Shown piece by piece: positions 18,705-27,598 of a DNA stretch of 64,000 nt. The first letter of the stretch is position 1, and each line of letters opens with the position of its first letter. Location: NCBI GenBank assembly GCA_964397655.1, contig CAYNKA010000001.1, forward strand, positions 62,001-126,000, read 5' to 3'. This DNA is from CAYNKA01 sp964397655. GTDB taxonomy: Bacteria > Spirochaetota > Spirochaetia > DTKZ01. The notes beneath the pieces were generated by a model, which worked only from the letters and a program-made list of their open reading frames with translations, was not told the DNA's origin and searched no databases. A program made the translations under genes and the position numbers.

Positions 18705-19795
18705 AGAAGATGAAGAATAGCGGTTTGGGAAGGGCGAGGAGCCTTTTCCGAAAACGCCGATTCTCTGAAACCATACGAATCCTCGAACCTCAGGTTTTCA
18801 CCTACCGTGAAAACCCTTATTTTTATTACATGCTCGGTATGTCCTGTCTTCTTACGAACGATTCAGCAGGAGCTTATTCCTACCTTAAAAGAGCGGTCCA
18901 GTTGAACAAGGACTTCGTCGATGCAAGGCTCGCATTGGCCGTCGTGCACCTGAAACGCATGGAAACGGAAGAGAGCATCCGGATTTGGCTCGAGGTGCTT
19001 GACGACCATCCGAACAATAAAATCGCGAAAAAAGGACTCGATCTTCTCAAGATGAATGCATCGCCGGAAAGGATACCGGAGTTCGTCGAATCCTCCAAAT
19101 TGAAGAGCATAATACCGTCAACCGGCTTCTACCTTCCTTTCTCCCTGCTCGTAAGTTCGATTGCGATCGTTCTGATTGCAGTCATCGCAATCACTGGCAT
19201 TTTGATTAAGCGAGGAATGGACATCGAGAAGGCTTCGAAGCGGCCGGAAATCTCCGCCGTCACCATAGAGAAGGACGCGCCGATCGTGGACGAGGGAGAA
19301 AAGGCGGCGTTCATGCTGTCGGCGCCCGAGATAAGGGAAGCATTCCAAAACATCAAACGCTTATTAGAGGAATACAAGGACAACCAGGCCAGGAAGGAGA
19401 TCAACAGGATTCTCCTGTCCAACGCTTCGAGACAGGTTAAGGACCGTGTGAGGATCTTCATTCCGCATATCAAAGCTCCCAACTTCATCACCATGAACGA
19501 TACTTTCACCTTCCAGGATGTTTCCAGGAACGTGGCGCTGTACGAAGGATGTTTCGTACGTTGGAAGGGAAGGGTGACCAATCTGAAAACAACCGAAAAG
19601 GAAATAACCTTCGATTTTTTATCCGGTTATCACGATCAGAAGGTTCTCGAGGGTATTATACCGGCGAAATTGGAGTTTCCCGTCAAGATCGATCCAGCGT
19701 TCGCCTATGAAATCATCGCGCAGATCGTACCGGCCGCGAAAAACGAAAAGGGGTTCTCCTTGAAAATCGCATCGATTCACGAATTGGGTTTATGA
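18701..19795 (+). CDS. Membrane-anchored TPR protein of unknown function
   Basis: Residues 8-130 contain three TPR units (such as FYYMLGMSCLLTNDSAGAY). A single transmembrane helix follows at about 147-172, rich in Ile/Val/Ala, then a 190-residue domain of mixed helix and strand. With no signal peptide the TPR part should be cytoplasmic and the C-terminal domain periplasmic. The gene overlaps the upstream one by four bases (ATGA) and is followed at once by dtd. The three-gene set could join a cytoplasmic TPR module to two exported proteins across the inner membrane. No known family is recognised. Confidence 0.68.
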   Translation: MKKMKNSGLGRARSLFRKRRFSETIRILEPQVFTYRENPYFYYMLGMSCLLTNDSAGAYSYLKRAVQLNKDFVDARLALAVVHLKRMETEESIRIWLEVLDDHPNNKIAKKGLDLLKMNASPERIPEFVESSKLKSIIPSTGFYLPFSLLVSSIAIVLIAVIAITGILIKRGMDIEKASKRPEISAVTIEKDAPIVDEGEKAAFMLSAPEIREAFQNIKRLLEEYKDNQARKEINRILLSNASRQVKDRVRIFIPHIKAPNFITMNDTFTFQDVSRNVALYEGCFVRWKGRVTNLKTTEKEITFDFLSGYHDQKVLEGIIPAKLEFPVKIDPAFAYEIIAQIVPAAKNEKGFSLKIASIHELGL

Positions 19796-20245
19796 ATGCG
19801 TTGCGTAGTACAAAGAGTGATCGACTGCCGGGTCGAAGTAGACGGAGAAACGATCGCATTCATGAAAAAGGGACTCCTCGTTTTTCTGGGAGTCTCGGTG
19901 AACGATCACGATAAGGATCTGGAATACTCTGCGGAGAAAGTTGCGAATCTCCGGGCATACCCCGATGAAAACGGTAAAATGAACCTTTCAGTGAAAGAAG
20001 CAGGAGGTGACGTCCTCGTCGTTTCCCAATTCACGCTGTACGGAGATACCCGCAAGGGCAGACGGCCTTCGTACGATCTCGCCGCGCCGCCCGAAAAGGC
20101 GGAGGCCTTCTACGAAAAGTTCACCGCCCTCATGAGGACGAAAGGTCTCAAGGTATCAACGGGAAAATTCCAAGCGCACATGCACGTCGAATACACGAAC
20201 GACGGTCCGGTCACCCTTCTCATCGATTCCGAAAAGAAATTCTGA
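19796..20245 (+). CDS. dtd: D-aminoacyl-tRNA deacylase
   Basis: Dtd removes D-amino acids wrongly attached to tRNA. The 149-residue protein matches the bacterial DTD family over its full length: MRCVVQRV start, LLVFLGV strand, [17 protein letters not shown] (active-site SQFTLY motif near residue 78) and [10 protein letters not shown] near the C-terminus, which carries the cross-subunit GP motif. The ATG follows the upstream stop with no gap. The gene is commonly encoded near unrelated housekeeping genes, so the link to the three envelope genes is probably only transcriptional. Confidence 0.96.
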   Translation: MRCVVQRVIDCRVEVDGETIAFMKKGLLVFLGVSVNDHDKDLEYSAEKVANLRAYPDENGKMNLSVKEAGGDVLVVSQFTLYGDTRKGRRPSYDLAAPPEKAEAFYEKFTALMRTKGLKVSTGKFQAHMHVEYTNDGPVTLLIDSEKKF

Positions 20246-20268
20246 AAAACCGTTCCGCAAACTCGCAC

Positions 20269-20298
20269 TTGACGGTCAAATCGGCAAAATACTATTAT
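20269..20298 (+). promoter_or_regulatory. Sigma-70-type promoter upstream of recA
   Basis: TTGACG at 20269-20274 and TATTAT at 20293-20298 are separated by 18 bases; TACTAT at 20290 is an alternative -10. Transcription would start about 45 bases before recA. I see no convincing LexA-type dyad nearby. Confidence 0.68.
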
Positions 20299-20350
20299 CG
20301 AAACGCAAGCAGCGAGCGCAATCATGCCGTAGTCTTCAAAGAGGATAAAC

Positions 20351-21544
20351 ATGGCGAAAAAAGAAACCAACGTCATAGACGAATCCGAGCAGGACGACAA
20401 GATCAAGGCTTTGGAGGCGGCGAAACTCCAGATCGAAAAACAGTTCGGAAAAGGCTCCATCATGAAACTCGGCTCCGGTGTGGAGGCTCTCGAACTAGAG
20501 GCGATCCCGTCGGGTTCCATTCTCTTGGACGAGGCATTGGGGATCGGAGGTTATCCGAAAGGCAGGATAATCGAAATATACGGTCCTGAGTCTTCCGGAA
20601 AGACTACTCTGGCGCTTCATGCGATCGCGGAGGTCCAGAAGAAAAAAGGCATAGCGGCGTTCATAGACGCCGAGCACGCGCTCGATCCGGTGTATGCCAA
20701 GAACCTGGGCGTAAACATCGACGAGCTCTGGGTTTCGCAGCCGGATACCGGGGAGCAGGCGCTCGAGATCGCTGAATCGCTTGTACGGTCCGGAGCAGTG
20801 GACATCATCGTCGTGGACTCAGTGGCTGCCCTCACTCCTCAGGCGGAAATCGAGGGTGACATGGGAGATTCCCATATGGGCTTGCAGGCAAGATTGATGA
20901 GTCAGGCCCTACGCAAGCTGACCGGAACGATTTCCAAATCGGGAAGCTGTCTCGTTTTCATCAATCAGATCCGCATGAAAATCGGCGTCATGTTCGGGAA
21001 TCCTGAAACCACCACGGGCGGGAACGCATTGAAATTCTACGCTTCGGTAAGACTCGAAGTGAGAAAGGTGGAGACCATCACGAAGACAAATGAGGACGAT
21101 GCGATCGGCAACAAAGTGAGGGTGAAGGTCGTCAAAAACAAGGTGGCTCCTCCCTTCAGAAAAGTCGAACTCGATATAATGTTCGGAAAGGGAATTTCCG
21201 CGTCGGGGAGCCTTTTGGACGCGGCAATGAAATACAATATAGTGGAAAAGAGCGGAAGCTGGTACTCCTACGGAGCGGAGAGAATAGGGCAGGGGAGGGA
21301 CAACGCGAAAGACTATCTCGAAACCCATCCCGAAGTCTCCGCTGAAATGGAGAAAAGGCTCAGAGAAGTCATGTTTCCGCCGAGAACCAAGAAAGACGCA
21401 ACGGAAGGCACGGCCGGAATCGACGAAAAGGTGACGGGTGCCAAGGGCCCGGCCAAACAGCCGGAAAAAGATGACATGAAAGCGTCCAAGAGGAATCCGC
21501 AAGGCGACGAAAAGAAACCCGCCAGCGGAGAATTGCTGTATTGA
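20351..21544 (+). CDS. recA: Recombinase RecA
   Basis: RecA catalyses ATP-dependent strand exchange in homologous repair. Walker A (GPESSGKTT) is near residue 77, Walker B ([11 protein letters not shown]) near 155, the L1/L2 DNA-binding loops near 165-220 ([12 protein letters not shown] and [19 protein letters not shown]), and the KGS and RG(x) N-terminal contacts are present. The core ends near residue 340. A 55-residue tail rich in Lys, Glu, Pro and Gly follows, longer and more basic than the usual acidic RecA tail. GAGGA precedes the ATG. It appears monocistronic, with its own promoter and a separate promoter for scpA downstream. Confidence 0.98.
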   Translation: MAKKETNVIDESEQDDKIKALEAAKLQIEKQFGKGSIMKLGSGVEALELEAIPSGSILLDEALGIGGYPKGRIIEIYGPESSGKTTLALHAIAEVQKKKGIAAFIDAEHALDPVYAKNLGVNIDELWVSQPDTGEQALEIAESLVRSGAVDIIVVDSVAALTPQAEIEGDMGDSHMGLQARLMSQALRKLTGTISKSGSCLVFINQIRMKIGVMFGNPETTTGGNALKFYASVRLEVRKVETITKTNEDDAIGNKVRVKVVKNKVAPPFRKVELDIMFGKGISASGSLLDAAMKYNIVEKSGSWYSYGAERIGQGRDNAKDYLETHPEVSAEMEKRLREVMFPPRTKKDATEGTAGIDEKVTGAKGPAKQPEKDDMKASKRNPQGDEKKPASGELLY

Positions 21545-21566
21545 ATCCGTCCGTCCTGTACAGTAG

Positions 21567-21595
21567 TTGATTAGATTACCATGAATCGATATAGT
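21567..21595 (+). promoter_or_regulatory. Sigma-70-type promoter for scpA-scpB-rluB
   Basis: TTGATT (21567-21572), a 17-base spacer and TATAGT (21590-21595) lie 28 bases before the scpA start. This separates the scp unit from recA. Confidence 0.72.
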
Positions 21596-21623
21596 ATTCC
21601 TGCAAGGAATTACGAGTCGAGAA

Positions 21624-22391
21624 ATGGAAGATATCCAAACGGAAAGCGGGCAAAGCTTTCATATTGGAGAATTCGAAGGTCCATTGGACCTTTTGCTTTT
21701 TCTGATAAAAAAGAATGAAATAAACATTTACGACATACCCATTTCGCAGATCACCGAACAGTACCTGTCGTTCCTCGATTTTTCCACGAGGGTGGATCTG
21801 GAAAACATCACGGAATTCTACCTGATGGCGGCGACGCTTCTCTATATCAAATCCAGGATGCTGCTGCCCATCGAGGTCGATCTTTCCGAAGAGTTCGAGG
21901 ATCCAAGGCGGGAATTGGTGGAAAAGCTCATCGAGTATCAAAAGATCAAGAAGCTTTCCGAACTGATGAGCGAAAAGGAACGGGATTCCGAATGGATAGT
22001 TGAGAGAAAGAACAGGCAACGGGTTCTTCCCTTCACGGATGAAGCGATCTGGGAACAGATCGAGGTTTGGGATCTGTTGAAGACCTTCAGCATAATAATG
22101 AGTTCTTTGTCCCCGGAAAGGATCATAGACCTTTACGAAGAAGTCTCCATCAACGAAAAGATAAGCCTCATCAACGAGCTTCTCGAAAACAAGAAGGAAT
22201 TCCTGTTCACGGATCTCATCGTTCGGCCCGACTCGATCATGGACATCGTGTGCGCTTTTCTCGCCGTGCTTGAAACCGTGAGAAGCAAAAGAATAAGAAT
22301 AATGCAAAACAAACTATTCGGGGACATCCGCGTAGTCGCCGCGGAATCGAGGCAGGAGGATGAATCTGGACAAGGAAACCTCGTTAATTGA
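21624..22391 (+). CDS. scpA: Segregation and condensation protein A
   Basis: ScpA is the kleisin subunit of bacterial condensin, bridging the SMC heads. The 255-residue protein starts with the family pattern FEGPLDLLLFLIKKNEINIYD (residues 15-35), which contacts the SMC neck, followed by the MAATLLYIKSRMLLP motif near residue 70. The C-terminal winged helix is visible in outline at about 190-245. An ATG at 21624 without a strong Shine-Dalgarno site is the only plausible start. It overlaps scpB by 32 bases, an unusually long overlap for this pair. The smc gene is not in the window. Confidence 0.94.
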   Translation: MEDIQTESGQSFHIGEFEGPLDLLLFLIKKNEINIYDIPISQITEQYLSFLDFSTRVDLENITEFYLMAATLLYIKSRMLLPIEVDLSEEFEDPRRELVEKLIEYQKIKKLSELMSEKERDSEWIVERKNRQRVLPFTDEAIWEQIEVWDLLKTFSIIMSSLSPERIIDLYEEVSINEKISLINELLENKKEFLFTDLIVRPDSIMDIVCAFLAVLETVRSKRIRIMQNKLFGDIRVVAAESRQEDESGQGNLVN

Positions 22392-22899
22392 AGCTATTCT
22401 TTTCCTCGAAGCCGAACCCATAGACGATAAAGCCATCTGCCGAATCACCGGTTTGCCGAAGGAAGCCGTTGATCGCGTACTGGCTGGGTTGAAGGAGGAA
22501 TATGCTTCCGACGGCCATGGGCTTGAAGTCGTACAGATGGGAGGCGGGTACATGTTCGCTCCCAAGAAGGAACTGTGGGACTACCTCAAGGAACGGTACG
22601 GGAAAAGGAACGACAGCAGGCTAAGCCGAGCCGCCATGGAGACCCTTTCGATCATCGCATATTCGCAGCCGATTACCCGCGGCGAAATAGAGAACTTGCG
22701 CGGTGTAGCGGCGGACAACATGATCCGACTCCTTATTGCCAGGAACCTGATCAGGGAAGTCGGTAAAAAGGACGCACCCGGTAAACCGGTGCAATATGGT
22801 ACGACGAAGGAATTTTTGAAGCTGTTCCGATTGAACAGCATCGCCGACCTGCCGAAGCTCGACGAACAGGAAAGAGAGAGGTTTGAACTGAATGGATAA
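22360..22899 (+). CDS. scpB: Segregation and condensation protein B
   Basis: ScpB dimerises and stabilises ScpA on the SMC complex. The 179-residue protein has two winged-helix domains and the family core LSRAAMETLSIIAYSQPITRGEIENLRG (short form: AMETLSIIAYSQPITR near residue 90). The ATG at 22360 abuts its AGGAGG (22354-22359) with no spacing. A CTG at 22366 would have a normal 6-base spacing, so the true start may be two codons later. It overlaps scpA by 32 bases and rluB by 8. Confidence 0.94.
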   Translation: MNLDKETSLIEAILFLEAEPIDDKAICRITGLPKEAVDRVLAGLKEEYASDGHGLEVVQMGGGYMFAPKKELWDYLKERYGKRNDSRLSRAAMETLSIIAYSQPITRGEIENLRGVAADNMIRLLIARNLIREVGKKDAPGKPVQYGTTKEFLKLFRLNSIADLPKLDEQERERFELNG

Positions 22900-23668
22900 T
22901 CCGAAGCCGAAGAGATTCAAGATCAAGAGAAAAGTCGTCAAAAAAGAGGCTTCACCGATCCGTCTCCATGTTTATCTCGCACGTGCAGGTATTGCTTCGA
23001 GAAGGAAATGCGAAGAGTACATCACTCAAGGACTCGTGATGGTGAACGGGAGGATAGTGACGGAACTCGGAACCAAGGTGGAGCCGAGCGACGTCATCCT
23101 GTTTCAAGGGCGACAGATACACGCTACCAGACAGCTGGTCTATATCGCGCTCAACAAGCCTCCCAAATTCCTGAGCTCGAACAGCGATCCCGACGGAAGG
23201 CCCCTGGCCATCAGCCTGTTGAAGCAGTCCGTTTCCGTGAGGGTGTACCCCGTCGGCAGGCTCGATTACCTGTCGTCAGGACTCATCTTCTTCACCAATG
23301 ACGGTGAATTCGCCAAGATCGTCTCGCATCCCAGTTCCGAGATCGAAAAGGAATACCTGGTGGAGACGAAAAAGGAAATTCCCGAGGAGCTCCTGAAGGA
23401 ATATCTCAAGGGAGTCTATGTCGAGGGGGAACTCTACCGGTTGAAGAGCTACACGTTTCGGTCGCCGAAATCCGTGCGTCTCGTGCTTCTGGAGGGCAAG
23501 AACCGCGAAATCCGCAAGGTTTTCTCTTCGCGCGGGCTTTATCCGAAACGGATCCATCGCATTCGCATCGGCTCGATCATGGTGAAAGGAATCGACTCAG
23601 GAAAGTACCGTAATCTGACTCAGAAAGAAGTGCTGTCGCTCGTCGGTAAAGCGGCGAACAAGGAATGA
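22892..23668 (+). CDS. rluB: Pseudouridine synthase of the RluB/RsuA family
   Basis: Enzymes of this family make pseudouridine in 23S (RluB) or 16S (RsuA) rRNA. The 258-residue protein has a basic N-terminal tail, an S4 RNA-binding domain (LARAGIASRRKCEEYI, residues 28-43) and the catalytic motif PVGRLDYLSSGL near residue 122, with the nucleophilic Asp in GRLD. The GKNREIRKVF motif is near residue 203. Which uridine it targets cannot be decided from sequence. The adjacency to scpAB is a common bacterial arrangement and favours RluB. Confidence 0.9.
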   Translation: MDNPKPKRFKIKRKVVKKEASPIRLHVYLARAGIASRRKCEEYITQGLVMVNGRIVTELGTKVEPSDVILFQGRQIHATRQLVYIALNKPPKFLSSNSDPDGRPLAISLLKQSVSVRVYPVGRLDYLSSGLIFFTNDGEFAKIVSHPSSEIEKEYLVETKKEIPEELLKEYLKGVYVEGELYRLKSYTFRSPKSVRLVLLEGKNREIRKVFSSRGLYPKRIHRIRIGSIMVKGIDSGKYRNLTQKEVLSLVGKAANKE

Positions 23669-23672
23669 TGGA

Positions 23673-26057
23673 ATGGTCGTGGCGATAGACGGCCCCGCTG
23701 GAGTCGGGAAAAGCACGGTAGCGAAAGCCGTGGCGAAAAACCGCGGTTTGTTCTACTTGAATTCCGGCAATTTTTACAGGGCGATCACATGGAAGACTCT
23801 GAAAAGAGGAGATGATCCGGCAGAGCCGAAAAACGTCGTGGAAACCGCAAAAAACATAGATATCCGGGTTGCGGACGAAAAACTTCTCGTAGACGGAAAG
23901 GATGTGGAAGTCGAACTGCATACGGATGAAGTCGACTCCTGGGTGGCGGGGCATTCAGCGATTCCCGAAGTACGGCACGAAGTGAACCGGATGTTGAGGT
24001 CGGTGGCGAAAGACAACGACGTAATAATGGAAGGAAGGGACATCAGCACCGTGGTGTTTCCGGACGCCGACGTAAAAATTTACCTGGACGCTTCGATCGA
24101 AACGCGTGCGAATCGGCGTTACCTGCAGGGAACCAGCAGGCAGACTCTGGAGGAATTGCAGAATTCCATCAAGGCCCGCGATGAAATCGACAAGAACAAG
24201 GAAGAGGGCGGACTTCGAGTGGCGGAAGGGGCGGTCTATTTGGATACATCGGACTTGACGATAGATGAAGTTTGTGAGAAAGTAGTAGCGATCATTCCAC
24301 GAACACGGACGAAGATTATCAGCAGGAGTTTTATGGAAGTCATGACAGAACAAGAACCGAAAACCACTGAAGCCCCTAACACTCAGGCTCCTTTGCAGGA
24401 AGAGCTTCAGGAAAAGTATTTGAAAACTCTCGATGAACTTGAAGAGGGGCAACTCGTCGAAGGAACGGTCGTGGAAGTCGGCACGGAAAACGTTTTTATC
24501 GACGTCGGATACAAATCCGAAGGTAAAATTCCTCTGAATGAATTCCAGACAGCTCCGAAGATCGGAGAGGTCGTCCAAGTCGTTCTGCTGAAAAAAGAAA
24601 ACCGAGCCGGCGAGGTCATCGTATCGAAACAGAAAGCCGATGAAAAATTGTTCTGGAAGCGTCTCAGGACCGCGTTTCAGGATCATGCTCCCATAGACGG
24701 CAAGGTCGCCAAAACCGTTAAGGGCGGATTCGAAATTTCCCTCGGATTCAACGTGACCGGGTTCAATCCCATCTCGAAAATGGACGTTCAGAGAGTGGAA
24801 GATGCGGAGCAGTACATCGGAATGGAGTCGAAGTTCTACATCGAACGGCTCTACAACGAAAACCGCATCAACATCATCCTGTCGCGAAGGAACTGGCTCG
24901 AGGAGGAGATCGCACGTCGGCGCGAAGCCTTTTTCAAGAACACGCAGATCGGAGACGTGGTGGAAGGAACCGTTAAGAGCTTCACTTCTTTCGGCGCATT
25001 CATCGATCTGGGCGGCTTTGACGGACTCCTCCACATCAACGACATGAGCTGGGGGCACGTGACGCGGCCGAAGGACTACGTGAAGAAAGGGCAGGTCGTA
25101 AGCCTGAAGGTCATTCGCCTCGATCCCGAGCAGCAGAAGATCAATCTCTCCCTCAAACACTTCTCGGAGGATCCGTGGGTGCATTTCGAGGAAAGATATC
25201 ACGTCGAAGACGTCGTGAAGGGAAGAGTTACCAAGCTCACCGATTTCGGGGCCTTCATCGAACTCGAGGAAGGAATTGAAGGACTCGCCCATATTTCCGA
25301 GTTCTCCTGGGTCAAGCGCATCAAACATCCGAAGGAAATCCTCAAGGTCGGTGACGATGTAGAAACGAAGATTCTCGGCTACGATCTTCAGGAAGGGAGA
25401 ATCTCTCTGGGGCTCAAGCAGGTCTATCCGAATCCATGGGACGCAATCGCATCGAAATACCCGGTAGGGATGAGGTTGACGAGAAAGATCAAGAAGGTGA
25501 CGAACGCCGGAGCGTTCGTAGAACTCGAGGAAGGAATCGACGGCTTCCTCCATGTGGACGATCTTTCGTGGACGAAGAAGGTCAAGAACCCCGGTTCGAT
25601 GTTGAAGGAGAACGATGATGTCGAGGTCATCGTGATCGACGTCAATCAGGAAGAACGGAACATCCGCCTCGGCGTGAAGCAGCTCGAGGAAGATCCTTGG
25701 CTTTCTCTCAAGAAGGCTTATCCGGAAAAGAGCGTCATAGAAGGCGAGATCACCAGCATTACCGAATTCGGCATTTTCGTCAAGGTTCAGGGAGGTGTCG
25801 AAGGCCTCATCAGCAAGATGAACATAGTCGAGAATCCGAACGACGATCCCGACGAGGCTATGAAGAAATACAAGATCGGCGACCGGATCAAAGTGGTGGT
25901 TCTCGAGGTCAATCCCGGAAAGCAGAAGCTTTCGCTCTCGGTGAGAGAATATCAGAAAAAACAACAGCGGGAAGAATTGAAGAAATACATACACGACGAG
26001 GAGAGTGAGTCGACCTTCACTTTAGGAGATTTCCTCAAGGATAAGGACAATCCCTGA
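23673..26057 (+). CDS. cmk-rpsA: Fusion of cytidylate kinase and ribosomal protein S1
   Basis: Residues 1-215 are CMP kinase: P-loop GPAGVGKS at 7-14, a YLNSGNFYRA nucleotide-binding segment, GRDISTVVFPDA near 125 and a LID-like RDEIDKNKEEGG region. Residues about 245-785 hold six S1 domains, the clearest being GAFIDLGGFDGLLHI, GAFIELEEGIEGLAHI and GAFVELEEGIDGFLHV. CMP kinase makes CDP; S1 guides mRNAs onto the 30S subunit. The separate cmk-rpsA order is widespread, and a fused form is known in treponemes. An AGGAG site before the in-frame ATG at 24333 could also give free S1. The reading frame across the join is intact. Confidence 0.92.
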   Translation: MVVAIDGPAGVGKSTVAKAVAKNRGLFYLNSGNFYRAITWKTLKRGDDPAEPKNVVETAKNIDIRVADEKLLVDGKDVEVELHTDEVDSWVAGHSAIPEVRHEVNRMLRSVAKDNDVIMEGRDISTVVFPDADVKIYLDASIETRANRRYLQGTSRQTLEELQNSIKARDEIDKNKEEGGLRVAEGAVYLDTSDLTIDEVCEKVVAIIPRTRTKIISRSFMEVMTEQEPKTTEAPNTQAPLQEELQEKYLKTLDELEEGQLVEGTVVEVGTENVFIDVGYKSEGKIPLNEFQTAPKIGEVVQVVLLKKENRAGEVIVSKQKADEKLFWKRLRTAFQDHAPIDGKVAKTVKGGFEISLGFNVTGFNPISKMDVQRVEDAEQYIGMESKFYIERLYNENRINIILSRRNWLEEEIARRREAFFKNTQIGDVVEGTVKSFTSFGAFIDLGGFDGLLHINDMSWGHVTRPKDYVKKGQVVSLKVIRLDPEQQKINLSLKHFSEDPWVHFEERYHVEDVVKGRVTKLTDFGAFIELEEGIEGLAHISEFSWVKRIKHPKEILKVGDDVETKILGYDLQEGRISLGLKQVYPNPWDAIASKYPVGMRLTRKIKKVTNAGAFVELEEGIDGFLHVDDLSWTKKVKNPGSMLKENDDVEVIVIDVNQEERNIRLGVKQLEEDPWLSLKKAYPEKSVIEGEITSITEFGIFVKVQGGVEGLISKMNIVENPNDDPDEAMKKYKIGDRIKVVVLEVNPGKQKLSLSVREYQKKQQREELKKYIHDEESESTFTLGDFLKDKDNP
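24324..24335 (+). promoter_or_regulatory. Possible internal ribosome-binding site and start for free S1
   Basis: AGGAG (24324-24328) lies 4 bases before an in-frame ATG at 24333, at the linker between the kinase and the first S1 domain (residue 221). A second in-frame ATG is at 24342. Translation from here would release S1 without the kinase. Confidence 0.45.
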
Positions 26058-26077
26058 AGCCTGTCTCCGGGAGAGAG

Positions 26078-27586
26078 ATGTTCAAATCGACGATCGATCC
26101 AAGAAAGTTCGAGATTTTTATCGAAATAAACAATCTCATTAACTCGAACTACACGGACGTAAGGATTTTACTGACGAGGATTCTCGAATCGGCCATGAAG
26201 TTGACCGAAGGAGAATCGTCGTCTTTGCTGCTCTTGAACCAGGAAAGCAACAAACTCTTCTTCGAAATCGCGCTGGGACCGAAGGGCCCCGAAGTGAAGA
26301 AATTCTCTCTCAATCTTGGGGAAGGAATCGCGGGATGGGTGGCAGAGCACAAGACCTCTCTCATCGTCAACGACGTTGATCGAGACAAGCGTTTTTTCGC
26401 GGACGTGAGCAAGAAAATCGGATATAGGACCAATTCCATCCTGGCTGCACCCATGCACATCAAGAACGACTGCGTCGGCGTCATAGAACTGATCAACAAG
26501 CAGAACGGAAAGTCGTTCAATCAGGAAGACCTCGACTGGCTCGAGATTTTCTCCACGCAGGCGGCAATAACCATCCAGAACGCCAAATATTTCCAGAAGG
26601 TAAGGGATGAGATCGATCTTTTACAGGAGAAGGTCACGGCGGGACAGGGCTTCCATACGTTCATCGGTTCGAGTAAGGCCATCCTGGAGAAACTCGACAT
26701 AGCCAAGAGAATCTCTTCGGCGGATTCGTCCGTGCTCATTCTTGGAGAAAGCGGCGTCGGCAAAGAACTCTTCGCGGAACAGATCCATCTCTTGAGCAAC
26801 CGCAAGGACGAGCCGTTCATCCGCGTTAATTGCGCGGCCCTTCCGGAATCCCTGCTGGAGAGCGAGCTGTTCGGGCACGTCAAAGGGGCTTTCACCGATG
26901 CAACGACCGACCGGCGCGGAAGATTCGAATTGGCGGACGGCGGGACTATCTTTCTCGACGAGATCGCCGAGATACCCCTATCGCTTCAAGCGAAACTTCT
27001 CCGCGTGATACAGAATCGGACCTTCGAGAAAGTCGGCTCGAGCGAATCCATGCACGTGGATGTCCGGATAATCGCCGCCACGAACAGGGACATCGAAAAA
27101 TCGGTGGAAGAGGGTACGTTCAGGAGCGACCTCTACTATAGGCTCAATGTCCTGCCGCTTTACATTCCGCCGCTCAGGCAGAGAACGGAGGACGTACGGG
27201 AACTCGCCCATTATTTCCTCAAGCGCTTCAATAGGGAGACCAATAAGCAGGTACAGGGTTTTTCCGACAAGGCTTTGGAACTCCTGCTTTCGTATTCCTG
27301 GCCGGGAAACGTGAGAGAGTTGGAGAACGCGGTTGAACGTGCGGTCGTCATCGCCAAGGGCGACTACATCACGCCGGCAGAACTCCTCCTCCCGGGAGGC
27401 CAGGGGGAGGACGTGGATTCCTACCGCGGAAAGACCTTCAAGGATGCTGTTAATTCTTTCAAGAAGAATTTCTTATATAATTCTCTTCAAGCGAACGGCT
27501 GGAATCAGACTTCTGCGTCGCGTGAACTGGGAATGCAGCGTACATATCTGACGAGATTGATAAAAGAACTGGAAATTTCCAGGTAA
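26078..27586 (+). CDS. GAF-domain sigma-54-dependent transcriptional activator
   Basis: Residues 20-170 form a GAF domain, a small-molecule or redox sensor fold. An AAA+ sigma-54 activation domain follows: Walker A GESGVGKE near residue 223, the GAFTDA loop that contacts sigma-54 near 268, Walker B GGTIFLDEI, and an arginine-finger region. The last 45 residues hold a Fis-type helix-turn-helix (NGWNQTSASRELGMQRTYLT). The layout matches NifA/FhlA-like regulators rather than receiver-containing NtrC. The ligand is unknown and rpoN is not in this window. It is followed 12 bases later by a TPR gene and then the cyclase, which may be its regulatory or sensory partners. GGGAGAGAG precedes the ATG. 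Confidence 0.92.
   Translation: MFKSTIDPRKFEIFIEINNLINSNYTDVRILLTRILESAMKLTEGESSSLLLLNQESNKLFFEIALGPKGPEVKKFSLNLGEGIAGWVAEHKTSLIVNDVDRDKRFFADVSKKIGYRTNSILAAPMHIKNDCVGVIELINKQNGKSFNQEDLDWLEIFSTQAAITIQNAKYFQKVRDEIDLLQEKVTAGQGFHTFIGSSKAILEKLDIAKRISSADSSVLILGESGVGKELFAEQIHLLSNRKDEPFIRVNCAALPESLLESELFGHVKGAFTDATTDRRGRFELADGGTIFLDEIAEIPLSLQAKLLRVIQNRTFEKVGSSESMHVDVRIIAATNRDIEKSVEEGTFRSDLYYRLNVLPLYIPPLRQRTEDVRELAHYFLKRFNRETNKQVQGFSDKALELLLSYSWPGNVRELENAVERAVVIAKGDYITPAELLLPGGQGEDVDSYRGKTFKDAVNSFKKNFLYNSLQANGWNQTSASRELGMQRTYLTRLIKELEISR
27569..27582. repeat. Perfect 14-bp palindrome at the end of the activator gene
   Basis: CTGGAAATTTCCAG is a perfect dyad spanning the last codons of the activator and lying just before the next gene's ribosome-binding site. 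It could be a protein-binding site, or chance in coding sequence. Confidence 0.4.
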
Positions 27587-27598
27587 GGAGCATCGAAG

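Noticed and set aside
23955..25994. A 679-codon open frame antisense to the cmk-rpsA fusion
   Set aside because: The S1 repeats on the other strand leave the frame free of stops. The product is not protein-like and the sense gene is certain.
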